Source of the DNA: Bacteriovoracaceae bacterium
GTDB taxonomy: Bacteria > Bdellovibrionota > Bacteriovoracia > Bacteriovoracales > Bacteriovoracaceae
Length of the DNA: 64,000 bases
Reading direction: 5' to 3'
NCBI GenBank assembly: GCA_018649885.1
Contig: JABIHA010000011.1
Location: 1-64,000, forward strand
Each line of letters begins with the position of its first letter. The first letter of the stretch is position 1. A program made the position numbers and the translations under genes. The notes beneath the pieces were generated by a model. That model did not search any database. It saw only the letters and a list, made by a program, of their open reading frames with translations, and was not told where the DNA came from. Positions 43,485 to 52,608 of this stretch are shown here, one piece after another.

Positions 43485-43635
43485 TACAATTTTCAAAAAA
43501 CTGCTTAGAGAAAATCCACCTGACTAAAACATCGACAATTTCGCCACAAGTTTCTCCCTAGTTATAGCGATTATATTTATTTTGCAACTAAACCCTCTCT
43601 CCCCCGTAGAATTTATAAACATAGAATAGGGAGAT

Positions 43636-44958
43636 ATGATGAAAACTTGGACGATAGCACTAATACTAATGTCACAATTTTTACTAACTGCATGTAGTGA
43701 TGATTTATTTAGTAGTTCAGATAACGACTCAGTTACAAGTGAGCCGGCGCCTGCACCACAGGCCCCCGCACAGCCGCAAGGAACTGATGAGATCGTAGAT
43801 GAAGATCAAGATGAGCAGTTTGATGAAGATGATAGTGAAGACCAAGATGAGCTTCTCAGTGATGAAATAGACGAAGATGATGATCAAGATGATGTTGCTG
43901 ACGAAGAAGATGATCAAGATCAAGACGATGTTGCTGACGAAGAAGATGATCAAGATCAAGACGATGTTGCTGACGAAGAAGATGATCAAGATCAAGACGA
44001 TGTTGCTGATGAAGAAGATGATCAAGACGACGTAGCTGATATAGATGAAGATGCTGATTTAGATGATGAAGATGCTGATTTAGATGATGAAGATGCTGAT
44101 CCTTCCATTAGTCATTTTCCTATCCTACCAGGTAAGTATGAACTAAGATTAAAGCACCAGGGAAGAATCCGTAGCTACACCCTTGTTATCCCTAATAGAT
44201 ATAATCACAGTAAAAAGGTTCCTCTTGTATTTGGATTACACGGTATGACTGGAACTCCTGAGTTCATTGAAGATAACACAAGACTTACTGAATATGCTCA
44301 AAGACTTGGTTTTATCGCTGTTTACCCAAAAGGTAATGATTTGTTTTTAGATGATGGTTTTGGCTGGAATCTATTATGGAGAGCACAACCAAGAATTCTA
44401 AAACAAGATAGACACAGCAATAATGTGGCCTTTCTTAGAAAAATCACAAGAGTGCTAAGAAGAAACTTGAAAATCAAAAGAAGAAGAATCTACGCCATGG
44501 GATTTTCAAATGGTGGAACTTTCGCTCAAAATCTAGCGGCCAAAGCACCAAGATTGTTTGCAGCAGTTGGCGCAGTAGGAGCAACAATTGGTGGAGCTAA
44601 TCCATTTTCACAAAAAATAGAGATCATGCCTAAACCTAAAATGGCCGTACCTGTATACTTGGCCTTTGGAAGGCAAGATTTAAGGTATATAAATATACCA
44701 CTACAGTTTAGGCCAGCTGCTATAGTAGGATTTTGGGTACTAAATAACAAATGTGACCTACGTCCAATACTACATTATAACTCAATCACTAATGTAGCTG
44801 TTTATACTTATAAAAGATGTAATGGACGGGCCAATGTCAAAGCAGCTTTCTATGACCAGGGACATGTATGGCCTAGGTTTGGTAACTCAGGCTTTAATGC
44901 CACTAAGAGAATGCTAAAATTCTTTAGAAGACATAGACTACCGATCTACAAACTCTAA
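43636..44958 (+). CDS. Acidic-repeat lipoprotein esterase (PHB-depolymerase/LpqC-like)
   Basis: The 440-residue protein has lipoprotein signal (SQFLLTAC), a Pro-rich spacer and an Asp/Glu-rich linker (~45-155) with DQDQDDVADEED-type units, then an alpha/beta hydrolase. The catalytic Ser is in GFSNGGTFAQNL, Asp likely in FGRQDLRY, His in QGHVWPRF; FGLHGMTGTPEF is the oxyanion region. This is the CE1/PHB-depolymerase family. The linker DNA is a 36-bp tandem repeat, so its length may vary between strains. The acidic linker might bind Ca or space the enzyme from the membrane. Confidence 0.83.
   Translation: MMKTWTIALILMSQFLLTACSDDLFSSSDNDSVTSEPAPAPQAPAQPQGTDEIVDEDQDEQFDEDDSEDQDELLSDEIDEDDDQDDVADEEDDQDQDDVADEEDDQDQDDVADEEDDQDQDDVADEEDDQDDVADIDEDADLDDEDADLDDEDADPSISHFPILPGKYELRLKHQGRIRSYTLVIPNRYNHSKKVPLVFGLHGMTGTPEFIEDNTRLTEYAQRLGFIAVYPKGNDLFLDDGFGWNLLWRAQPRILKQDRHSNNVAFLRKITRVLRRNLKIKRRRIYAMGFSNGGTFAQNLAAKAPRLFAAVGAVGATIGGANPFSQKIEIMPKPKMAVPVYLAFGRQDLRYINIPLQFRPAAIVGFWVLNNKCDLRPILHYNSITNVAVYTYKRCNGRANVKAAFYDQGHVWPRFGNSGFNATKRMLKFFRRHRLPIYKL
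43876..44100 (+). repeat. Tandem 36-bp (and 12-18-bp) repeats in the esterase linker
   Basis: Near-identical units GATGATCAAGATCAAGACGA plus TGTTGCTGACGAAGAA recur three times. GATGAAGATGCTGATTTA units follow. All are in frame, so copy-number changes alter linker length without frameshift. Confidence 0.85.
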
Positions 44959-44966
44959 AAAAAAGT

Positions 44967-45002
44967 AAAGGCCAAGAAAACTATCATCCTTTCTTGGCCT
45001 TT
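44967..45002 (+). terminator. Intrinsic terminator
   Basis: AAAGGCCAAGAAA and TTTCTTGGCCTTT form a 13-bp stem with a 10-nt loop, then ATTATT. Confidence 0.85.
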
Positions 45003-45312
45003 ATTATTAAATAAATTCCACCTAAATACACCGTACAAAATTTCATCAATTGTCTATCCAAAAAGGGACCAGCATCCCTTGAATAATCAGAAATTCACTA
45101 CCTAGGCAGGCCTATATTATGCACTGTAATGACAAATGGCTTTCACAAGGAGGAGAAAGTGAAGTTGGCCCTATTTCTATCAATTCTCATTTATTTTATT
45201 TTAATCTCAGGTTTTAACCTAGTACAAATTCATATATAGGCGCGTTGTCCCTTAAAAGATGGCCCACTCCTCCACTATCCTATAAACATCTTTTATATAG
45301 TGAGGAGATCTC
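45003..45312 (+). promoter_or_regulatory. Leader region of the hydantoinase gene
   Basis: The 310-bp region must hold the promoter for the small membrane-peptide gene and hydA. No clear -35/-10 pair or purine riboswitch fold could be identified by eye. GGGACCAGCATCCC near 45066 is a small hairpin. Confidence 0.35.
45159..45239 (+). CDS. 26-residue single-TM peptide upstream of hydA
   Basis: GTG start with a perfect AAGGAGGAG 4 nt before it. The product starts MKLALFLSILIYFILISGFN, an almost entirely hydrophobic helix. The strong ribosome site argues for translation. It lies 73 bp upstream of hydA on the same strand. It could be a leader peptide or a membrane-anchored regulator; unrelated to any family I know. 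Confidence 0.6.
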   Translation: MKLALFLSILIYFILISGFNLVQIHI

Positions 45313-46704
45313 TTGAAAATACTCATTTGCGGTGGCACTCTTTGTTATTCTCATGCAACATTCAAGGCGGACCTATTAGTGGTAGATGAAAAGATCGTGG
45401 CCATTGGTGATGACTTAAAAAAGCATCACAGCTTTGATGAACTCATTGATGCCCATAGATTATTAGTCTTTCCTGGAGGAATTGATCCACACACACATAT
45501 GGATCTTCCTGTTATGGGAACCCACTCAAGTGATGACTTTGAAACTGGAACCATCTCCGCCCTTCATGGGGGAACTACTTCCATCATCGATTTTGCCAAC
45601 CAAGAAAAAGGTGGAACCCTAAATGACGCCCTTGATATCTGGAAGGCCAAGGCCTCCGGCAAGGCCATTTCCGACTATGGCTTTCACCTCACCATTACGG
45701 ATCTTAACGAAAGAACAAAAAAAGAAATCCCTGCTATTTTTAAATCAGGAATCACCTCCTTTAAAACTTTCACGGCCTACCGTGGAAGTCTTATGATTGA
45801 TGATAAAATGATGGGTGAGATCATGAGAGAGATCAAAGCACTGGGAGGACTGGTAACAGTTCACGCAGAAGATGCGGATACCATTGAAGACAAAATTCGC
45901 GAATATAAAAATGCAGGCCTTTTAACCCCCAAGTACCACGCTCTTTCTCATCCGATTTCTGCTGAAGTTAAAGCTGCCAGTCGTGTAATGGATTTGGCCT
46001 ATCAAAATGAGTCTGGACTTTATATAGTACACACAAGTGCAGGTGATACATTGAAGGCAATCCAGAAAAATTTTGATCGAAGACAAAGAGTTTTTGTGGA
46101 AACCTGTACCCAGTACCTACTGCTTGACGACAGTGTCTATGACCAACCAGGGTTTGAGTCCGCAAAATATGTGATGTCTCCCCCTATTCGCTCAATAGAT
46201 GACTGCAAAGACCTTTGGTACGCCCTTAGAGCAGGACTTGTTCACTCGGTGGCCACTGACCACTGCCCCTTCCACTACAAGGGCCAAAAAGATGCAGGCG
46301 ACGGTGATTTTACAAAAATTCCTAATGGCGCTCCTGGAGTAGAAAATAGGATGGAGCTTATCTACTCCGAAGGGGTTGATAAAGGAAGAATCACCCTAGA
46401 AAAATTTGTTGAAGTAACCAGCACGTATGCGGCCCGAATATTTGGAATGAAAAATAAGGGAGCTCTCGATATTGGAAAAGATGCTGACATCGTATTATTT
46501 GATCCCAGTGCCTTGCACACTATTTCAAGTTCTAGCTCAAAACAAAATGTGGATTACAATCTCTATGAAGGACAAACTGTCACAGGCAAAGTTATCACTG
46601 TGCTGAGGCGGGGCAAAGTGGTTGTAAGAAATGGTAAAGCTGATCAGATGGAAAAGGGAACGGGGCAATTTATAAAAAGAGATAAATTTAACTTTTCTCT
46701 TTAA
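45313..46704 (+). CDS. hydA: Dihydropyrimidinase/hydantoinase (HyuA/YgeZ-like)
   Basis: The 463-residue cyclic amidohydrolase opens hydantoin-like or dihydropyrimidine rings. Zn ligands: GIDPHTHMDLP, the carbamylated Lys in SFKTFTAYRG, His in VTVHAEDAD and LYIVHTSAGD, and the Asp in VATDHCPFHY. In E. coli the counterpart (HyuA/YgeZ) belongs to the urate cluster. TTG start follows GAGGAG. The gene faces the six-gene purine operon, separated by two secreted-protein genes. Confidence 0.92.
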   Translation: MKILICGGTLCYSHATFKADLLVVDEKIVAIGDDLKKHHSFDELIDAHRLLVFPGGIDPHTHMDLPVMGTHSSDDFETGTISALHGGTTSIIDFANQEKGGTLNDALDIWKAKASGKAISDYGFHLTITDLNERTKKEIPAIFKSGITSFKTFTAYRGSLMIDDKMMGEIMREIKALGGLVTVHAEDADTIEDKIREYKNAGLLTPKYHALSHPISAEVKAASRVMDLAYQNESGLYIVHTSAGDTLKAIQKNFDRRQRVFVETCTQYLLLDDSVYDQPGFESAKYVMSPPIRSIDDCKDLWYALRAGLVHSVATDHCPFHYKGQKDAGDGDFTKIPNGAPGVENRMELIYSEGVDKGRITLEKFVEVTSTYAARIFGMKNKGALDIGKDADIVLFDPSALHTISSSSSKQNVDYNLYEGQTVTGKVITVLRRGKVVVRNGKADQMEKGTGQFIKRDKFNFSL

Positions 46705-46866
46705 GTAATGTGTTTCAGCATCCATGAAAAGTCTTCTATATACAGATATTGGTTTAATTTTCAGTAAAAATCGGAACATTTATTTATTTATAATTAGTTA
46801 ACGAATAGTAATTGCAGCAGTATCTTTTTTCTCAGATACCCATTAATGGGAAATAAGGGAGAAATG

Positions 46867-47367
46867 ATGAAAGCTATAATATTACTACTACTGCTATCAA
46901 TGAGTTCAAACCTATTTGCTCTTGCCAGCGTAGAATCAGATTGTGCCGACCAAAACCATATCAAAGAAGCGATCAAACAAGTCTTTAAAAAATATGGTGA
47001 TTTTGCCGGTTATCAAAAAAATCATGGTTATAAAATTCCAAAAACACTGATGGATTGTTTAAAAGGAAAACTTAAAAATGGAAGAGTTAAATGTCGGGCC
47101 AACACAAATCCTAGATGCATTACAGGCGCTCTAGGCTTTGCAACGGCAGGATCAAAAAATGCTAATATTTGCAAAAGAACTGAAGATGTTTTATCTGATT
47201 GTGATCAAATTGATAAAAGAGGCTCATACGCAATGCTAACTATGCACGAATGGACTCACGCTTGTGGCTATATCCCCGAAAGTCAGCCAGAAAATGTTGA
47301 GGAAGCAGTAATGGATTGGTGGAATTCGACCCATACAGGCTTCAGTACAAATTGTGCACAAAGATAA
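46867..47367 (+). CDS. Exported HExxH protein (putative metallopeptidase)
   Basis: The 166-residue protein has signal peptide (AIILLLLLSMSSNLFALAS). Zinc motif TMHEWTHACGYIPES and a downstream Glu-rich EEAVMDWWNST fit a small metzincin-like or M35-like peptidase. Six or more Cys suggest disulphides. ATG 46867 has AGGGAG 5 nt upstream; an ATG one codon earlier is possible. It interrupts the purine cluster between hydA and its partner operon. Confidence 0.65.
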   Translation: MKAIILLLLLSMSSNLFALASVESDCADQNHIKEAIKQVFKKYGDFAGYQKNHGYKIPKTLMDCLKGKLKNGRVKCRANTNPRCITGALGFATAGSKNANICKRTEDVLSDCDQIDKRGSYAMLTMHEWTHACGYIPESQPENVEEAVMDWWNSTHTGFSTNCAQR

Positions 47368-47378
47368 ATCAAATAAAT

Positions 47379-47409
47379 AGGGAGTTGGTAATTACAACTC
47401 CCTTTTTTT
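47379..47409 (+). terminator. Intrinsic terminator
   Basis: AGGGAGTTG and CAACTCCCT with a 7-nt loop, followed by TTTTTTT. Confidence 0.9.
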
Positions 47410-47562
47410 CGCAAATATTTCATGTGTGTAACACGACTTGTTTCACAACATGATAACACTTCCACACTTTCCACGGTATTTTTTTCAAACACTCCTTCAC
47501 AGTCAAATTTTAGCATTGTACAAAACCTGCTCATTCATTTGAAAATTATAAGGAGTCACTCA

Positions 47563-47865
47563 GTGAATTTTTTTATGACATTTTTTTTAATGGCAGTCGT
47601 TAGCACCAATCTATTTGCTTCTCAGCAATATCTTGCTAATTGTAAAGGCGTAGGCAATGACACTCAAGCAACTATCACGAGTGATGGAGTGCTTGCTCTT
47701 ATTCAAGATGGCACTACAAAAAACTATCGCGTAAATTTATATCATGATATTGCTGATGGATACCCCGTTATTGTAGGTCTTCAATTGGGTTTAGAAGTGA
47801 CTATATCTGATGAGGATTCAAGTAGTGCTTTTATAAATGGAAAAGCTGTTGATTGCATTCATTAA
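47563..47865 (+). CDS. Small exported protein
   Basis: The 100-residue protein starts at GTG (47563), with AAGGAG 7 nt upstream and a clear signal peptide (FFLMAVVSTNLFAS). A longer frame from 47422 lacks a ribosome site. The mature ~80 residues contain two Cys and are beta-rich (VIVGLQLGLEVTISDEDSS). Family unknown. Confidence 0.65.
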   Translation: MNFFMTFFLMAVVSTNLFASQQYLANCKGVGNDTQATITSDGVLALIQDGTTKNYRVNLYHDIADGYPVIVGLQLGLEVTISDEDSSSAFINGKAVDCIH

Positions 47866-47880
47866 TGCATTAAATAAAAG

Positions 47881-47906
47881 AAGGCCTTTATTGATACAAA
47901 GGCCTT
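47881..47906. terminator. Bidirectional intrinsic terminator
   Basis: AAGGCCTTT and AAAGGCCTT with an 8-nt loop, between the end of the small exported-protein gene and the end of the purine operon. Confidence 0.8.
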
Positions 47907-47934
47907 TTAGTATATTTGGGTATTTTTTAATCGA

Positions 47935-48804
47935 TTACCACTGTGGATCAACTAAGTCGCCGTAGGCATCAGGCCTTCTGTCCCTGAAAAATTGGTAATT
48001 GTGTCTTACTTCTTCAATAAGTGAAAAGTCACAGTCAGCGATCACAACTTCATCACGGTTCTCTGCTCCTTCACTAACAATCACGCCTTTTGGATCTACA
48101 ATATAGCTATTTCCATAGAACTCACCATGGCGCCATGGCTCTTCCCATCCATGCCTATTACTTGTGGCCACAAAAACACCGTTGGCACAGGCCAGAGCAG
48201 GTTGTTCGATTTTCCACATATATTGGCTGGTTGATTTTACTGTTGCTGAGGGATTAAAAATGATTTCAGCTCCCCGCAAAGACAGTGCCCTTGCACCCTC
48301 AGGGAAATGCCTATCATAACAAATATAGACACCAATAGTGGCATACTTAGTTTTAAAAACGGGAAACCCTAAATTTCCAGGTTTAAAATAGTACTTCTCA
48401 CAAAAGCTTGAACCTTGCGGAATATGAATTTTCCGATATTTTCCAAGACAGCTTCCATCAGCATCAAAAACAGCTGCCGTATTGTAGTAAACTCCAGTTT
48501 TTTCTTTTTCATAAACAGGAGCAATGATCACCATATTGTGTTTTTTAGCGGCCTTTGAAATAATTTGAAGAGTTGGACCACCTGGTACCTCTTCCGCAAA
48601 TTCGTACCACTTTTTATCTTCTGTGGCACAAAAATAAGGTCCGTTGAATACTTCTTGTAAGCCTAGTATCTGAACTCCCGACTCTGCTGCCTGATCTATT
48701 AATCCAAGGTGTTTTTCAACCATAGCACAACGCATCTCTTCCATGCTTCCCGTAGTCTTTGGGGTACTACACTGGATAAGTCCAACTTTCACAGTTTTTG
48801 CCAC
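47935..48804 (-). CDS. Nitrilase-family ureidopropionase/N-carbamoyl amidase
   Basis: The 289-residue protein has the Glu-Lys-Cys triad: LGLQEVFNGPYF, GKYRKIHIPQG and GVYICYDRHFPEGAR. The last motif and the FFRDRRPDAYGDLV end fit beta-ureidopropionase/N-carbamoylputrescine amidase, which remove the carbamoyl group of ureido acids. It is last in the operon (16-bp overlap with ssnA). It may cleave ureido intermediates that YgeW handles in E. coli; this is inference. Confidence 0.88.
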   Translation of the reverse strand: MAKTVKVGLIQCSTPKTTGSMEEMRCAMVEKHLGLIDQAAESGVQILGLQEVFNGPYFCATEDKKWYEFAEEVPGGPTLQIISKAAKKHNMVIIAPVYEKEKTGVYYNTAAVFDADGSCLGKYRKIHIPQGSSFCEKYYFKPGNLGFPVFKTKYATIGVYICYDRHFPEGARALSLRGAEIIFNPSATVKSTSQYMWKIEQPALACANGVFVATSNRHGWEEPWRHGEFYGNSYIVDPKGVIVSEGAENRDEVVIADCDFSLIEEVRHNYQFFRDRRPDAYGDLVDPQW

Positions 48805-50045
48805 AATCTCTCTCCTTGCTCACGACAAAACTTTAAAATTTCGTCTTCATCTTGTTTAACTATTTTTTTCTCTTTAACAATGAATTCGCCAGAAGAAATC
48901 ACGCTATCTACATGTCTTTCACTGAGCCCATAAAAAAAGTGCCCTAAAAAGTTCTGATCATTGATCTCGGTTGGTGAGTCATAATTAAATACCACTAAAT
49001 TATCACCGCCGTCACCAGCAATTTGGTTTTCTTTCAAATACCTATGTGAATTCCTAAAAATCTGGTAGCACAACCCCATATCAGCTCCTCCATCAGAGTG
49101 CTGATCTAGAAAAAAGACCCTCGCTGATTGGATCATATTAGAATGCATACCATCTGTACCTAGCATCACCCTATCAGGATTAAGACCTGATATATCAAAT
49201 TTGCCTACCCCATTGTTTTGATTACTTTCCGTACTTACAACAATAGAACAGGCAGAGTCTTTTAATAGCTTTCTTTCATTGTCACTCAGGTGAAGACAAT
49301 GGGCCAAAATCGTTTTCTTATTTCTTAGAAAACCGTAGTCAGCAAGTCTTTCTACAACTGATTTACCGTATTTCTTTTGGCAATCACTTTGATCACACAG
49401 ATCTTCTGCAACATGAATGTGAATCCCGCTATCATAGCGATCCACCAAAGTACGGGCACTGGCCAGCAAAGAATCTGAAACAGTAAAAGAGGCGTGAAGG
49501 CCTATCAGGCCGTGTCCGCTTTCCAGAAAACGAGACGTTTCTAAAAGTCCATCTTCTAGGCATTTTTGTCCATCTCTATCTGATAGCTCAAGGCATAAAT
49601 GGTGAGATAATCCAAGAGACTCAAATGCCTCTTTAATAGTACCCAGAACGCCATTACTAAAGTTAGGGGAGCTGTGATGATCGATGACAAAAGTTGACCC
49701 GGCCTTTGCTAGTTGCAAGGCAGTTCCTAGGGCACTGGCACGAACCATATCGCGGTCTAACTTCTTATCTAGATTCCACCATATGGATTTTAATATTTCT
49801 TCAAAATTAGTGGGGGCCTTTTTGGGATAAGGCATTCCTCGTGCCAAAAGCGAATAAGCGTGATGATGGCCACAAACAAATGACTTCGTAACCCATTTAC
49901 CACCCAGATCATATTCACTACTACCCGATTTACCGTGTCCGGAACAAAGCTTTTCCATTTTGCCACAATCGAGCAAAAGATCACCCTTAAAGATTTTCAA
50001 ATTAGTAGGGTCAATGTAGCTCGCATTTTTTAATAGTAGAGACAC
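48789..50045 (-). CDS. ssnA: SsnA-like amidohydrolase of the purine cluster
   Basis: The 418-residue metal-dependent hydrolase has CGHHHAYSLLARGM, VIDHHSSPN, HIHVAEDLCDQ, TILAHCLHLSD and MLGTDGMHSNM. It resembles E. coli SsnA, a member of the urate cluster. GTG start overlaps the xdhD stop by 1 bp. Role inferred: opening of a reduced purine (yanthine-type) ring. Confidence 0.9.
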   Translation of the reverse strand: MSLLLKNASYIDPTNLKIFKGDLLLDCGKMEKLCSGHGKSGSSEYDLGGKWVTKSFVCGHHHAYSLLARGMPYPKKAPTNFEEILKSIWWNLDKKLDRDMVRASALGTALQLAKAGSTFVIDHHSSPNFSNGVLGTIKEAFESLGLSHHLCLELSDRDGQKCLEDGLLETSRFLESGHGLIGLHASFTVSDSLLASARTLVDRYDSGIHIHVAEDLCDQSDCQKKYGKSVVERLADYGFLRNKKTILAHCLHLSDNERKLLKDSACSIVVSTESNQNNGVGKFDISGLNPDRVMLGTDGMHSNMIQSARVFFLDQHSDGGADMGLCYQIFRNSHRYLKENQIAGDGGDNLVVFNYDSPTEINDQNFLGHFFYGLSERHVDSVISSGEFIVKEKKIVKQDEDEILKFCREQGERLWQKL

Positions 50046-52606
50046 TACAGACTACCTTCTATAGGCAGTACGTACCTACGTTTTTTATCAAAAGTATATA
50101 GAGCATTTGTGACAGCAGGGGCCGTTGGGACAAGGCCTATCTCCCCCACTCCTTTAGCTCCGTAGGGGCCAAACTGATCTTTGACTTCCACACCACTAAC
50201 CACAAACTTTGGCGTTTCTTTGGCCCTTAAAACTCCGCAGTCTTTTAATTTCAGTGATACTGGTTTTGAATCGACACACCTCATATTCTCTTTCAAGGCA
50301 TAGCCAAGGCCCATGTGAAGAGAGCCCTCAATTTGTCCTTCAAAAAGTACCGGGTTCATAATCTTTCCGGCGTCGTGACAAGCATAGATAGTATCAATTT
50401 TGCCTTGGTCATCTAAAACTACTACTTGAGTGGCATAACTATAAGAGTAGTGTGTAATGACCTCACCATTTTTTTCAGCACCAGGCTTCGTGGTAAAATC
50501 ACATATCCACTCTCCAGGAAAACTCATTCCACCTAGTTGTGATAAATCACCGCCTTTTAGATTTTCTTTAATTTTTGAACAGGCATTAATCAAAGCGTTC
50601 CCTACAAGTGAGGTGGCCCTTGAGGCCGTGGTCATTCCTGTAAAAGCATCTGCTTCACTTGTTTCAACTTTTATGGTGACATTTTCTGGGTTAACATCCA
50701 ATTCTTCGCAAACTGTTTGCAAGGCCATGGTATCCACACCTTGTCCCATTTCAGTCCACCCATGAAAAACAGTCAACTTACCAGCACGATCAATATAGAT
50801 TTTGACTTTACTGGAGTCTGGCATGCCATTGCCTATTCCTGTATTTTTTATTCCACAGGCAATTCCAGCATACTTAGCACTTTGGAAAACATCTTTCAAA
50901 GACTCAAGCGTTTGTCTTACCCCCACACCAGACGATAATTTTTGTCCTGTGGATGTCTGGCAGCCTTCAGTTAGAGCATTCTCATAACGAAACTGCCAAC
51001 GATCAAAGCCACCCTTTTCGCACAATTCATCAATACAAGATTCAAGTGCAAAGGTTGCCTGATTGGCACCAAAGCCTCTCATAGCACCACACGGTAAATT
51101 ATTTGTATAAACAGACTTGGCCTCTACGTCTACGCAGGGAACATTGTATGCTCCCGTGGCGTGGCCTGCTGCTCTTTCTAATACCTTCATTCCCACTGAG
51201 GCATAAGCACCGGTATCACCCAGTATATTGGCCTTAACAAATTTTAGTTTACCTTTACTATCACACCCAACTCTATAGTCCATCCACAGAGGGTGTCTTT
51301 TCACTGACATCCTAATAGACTCTTCCCTGTTGAGAGCGAGTTTCACAGTCTTTCCAGTAGTAAAACTCATTAAGGCACAATGACCTTGTACAGATAGGTC
51401 TTCTTTTCCACCAAAGCCACCGCCATTGGGAACTAAAACCACATTAATTTTATCTACAGGCAAATTTAAAATCAAAGCAATTTGCCTTTGATCTTCATAC
51501 ACACCTTGTCCTTGAGAATAAAGCTCAATAGCGTCTCCTCTCATTCGAGAGATCGCCACTTCAGGCTCCATATAAGCATGTTCAATTCTCTGTGTTTCAT
51601 AAACACCAGAAGACACAAATTCACATTCCGCTTCAACCTCACAAGCCTCGCCCCCTCTTTTCACAACACATACATCTAAGAGGTTGGTTTCACCGTGAAT
51701 CACAGGGCTTGTGGCCTCCAAAGCTTTGTGCATATCACTGACTGGAGTCAATACTTCATACTCAACATTAATTAACTCAAGCGCTGCCCTCGCATTATCT
51801 GAGGAATCGGCAACAACTGATGCCACTACATCGCCCATATAGTTGGTGGTTTCACCGACGGCGATCATCACCGGCCAATCCTTTCGAATCAGACCTACAA
51901 CTCTTTCACCTGGAATATCTTGTGCAGTTAAAACTTTGACCACACCTGCTGCACCTCGGGCCTTAGTTGTATCTATTTTTAAAACACGGGCTCTCGGGTG
52001 ATCACAATATTTCAAAGCACCATAGTGCGTTTCTTCGAATCTCAGATCGTCAACATATGGCCTCATTCCCAGGGCCGTTTTCATAGCGTCGACTTTGGGG
52101 ATAAAGGTGCCCACTTTCCCAGAAAATTTGGGAATTTCAATTTCTTTACCCTCTCTAATATGAGCTGCTGCAAATCCAATGGCCTGGGTAATTTTGGTGT
52201 ACCCAGTACACCGACACAAGTGAGGGTTAAGTGCAGCTACAATTTGTTGATCTGAAGGAGATGGGTTTTTCTCTAAGAAAACCTTGGCCCTAGCAATAAT
52301 GCCTGGAATACAAAACCCACATTGAACCGCGCCTTTAATAGCAAAGGCACCACCAAGGGTTCTTTGCAGGTATTCAGAAAATCCCTCTATAGTTGAAACC
52401 CTCTTGCCCTCCACTCTTTTCATGGGAGTGATACAAGATAAAACGGCCTTACCATCTAACTCGATAGTACAACATCCGCAGCTAGCTTGAGGTGAGCAAC
52501 CATTTTTAGGAGAAGTAATATTTAAATCATCCCTTAAAAAACTTAGGAGTGTTTTTGTGGGGTCTCCATCATAGCAGTGCTCTTTACCATTAACATGAAA
52601 CTCCAT
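50045..52606 (-). CDS. xdhD: XdhD-like molybdenum hydroxylase (fused 2Fe-2S and Mo domains)
   Basis: The ~853-residue protein has two [2Fe-2S] modules at the N-terminus (NGCSPQASCGCCTIELDG; CGFCIPGI and CRCTG) and a molybdopterin domain (GGGFGGKEDLSVQGH, the active-site Glu in GAKGVGEIGLVP). It acts on purines such as hypoxanthine/xanthine in relatives. The FAD module is absent, as in E. coli XdhD where a separate YgfM supplies it; no such gene is in the window. ATG at 52606 has AGGAG 5 nt upstream; the GTG just before is possible. It overlaps ygeY. Confidence 0.92.
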   Translation of the reverse strand: MEFHVNGKEHCYDGDPTKTLLSFLRDDLNITSPKNGCSPQASCGCCTIELDGKAVLSCITPMKRVEGKRVSTIEGFSEYLQRTLGGAFAIKGAVQCGFCIPGIIARAKVFLEKNPSPSDQQIVAALNPHLCRCTGYTKITQAIGFAAAHIREGKEIEIPKFSGKVGTFIPKVDAMKTALGMRPYVDDLRFEETHYGALKYCDHPRARVLKIDTTKARGAAGVVKVLTAQDIPGERVVGLIRKDWPVMIAVGETTNYMGDVVASVVADSSDNARAALELINVEYEVLTPVSDMHKALEATSPVIHGETNLLDVCVVKRGGEACEVEAECEFVSSGVYETQRIEHAYMEPEVAISRMRGDAIELYSQGQGVYEDQRQIALILNLPVDKINVVLVPNGGGFGGKEDLSVQGHCALMSFTTGKTVKLALNREESIRMSVKRHPLWMDYRVGCDSKGKLKFVKANILGDTGAYASVGMKVLERAAGHATGAYNVPCVDVEAKSVYTNNLPCGAMRGFGANQATFALESCIDELCEKGGFDRWQFRYENALTEGCQTSTGQKLSSGVGVRQTLESLKDVFQSAKYAGIACGIKNTGIGNGMPDSSKVKIYIDRAGKLTVFHGWTEMGQGVDTMALQTVCEELDVNPENVTIKVETSEADAFTGMTTASRATSLVGNALINACSKIKENLKGGDLSQLGGMSFPGEWICDFTTKPGAEKNGEVITHYSYSYATQVVVLDDQGKIDTIYACHDAGKIMNPVLFEGQIEGSLHMGLGYALKENMRCVDSKPVSLKLKDCGVLRAKETPKFVVSGVEVKDQFGPYGAKGVGEIGLVPTAPAVTNALYTFDKKRRYVLPIEGSL

Positions 52607-52608
52607 CA

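Noticed and set aside
43729-44025. 98-residue minus-strand Ile/Phe-rich reading frame
   Set aside because: It is the antisense of the Asp/Glu repeats of the esterase linker (GAT/GAA reversed gives Ile/Phe codons).
50045-52606. Selenocysteine-containing molybdenum hydroxylase
   Set aside because: No in-frame UGA is needed: the frame is open throughout, and family selenium dependence is through a cofactor, not Sec.
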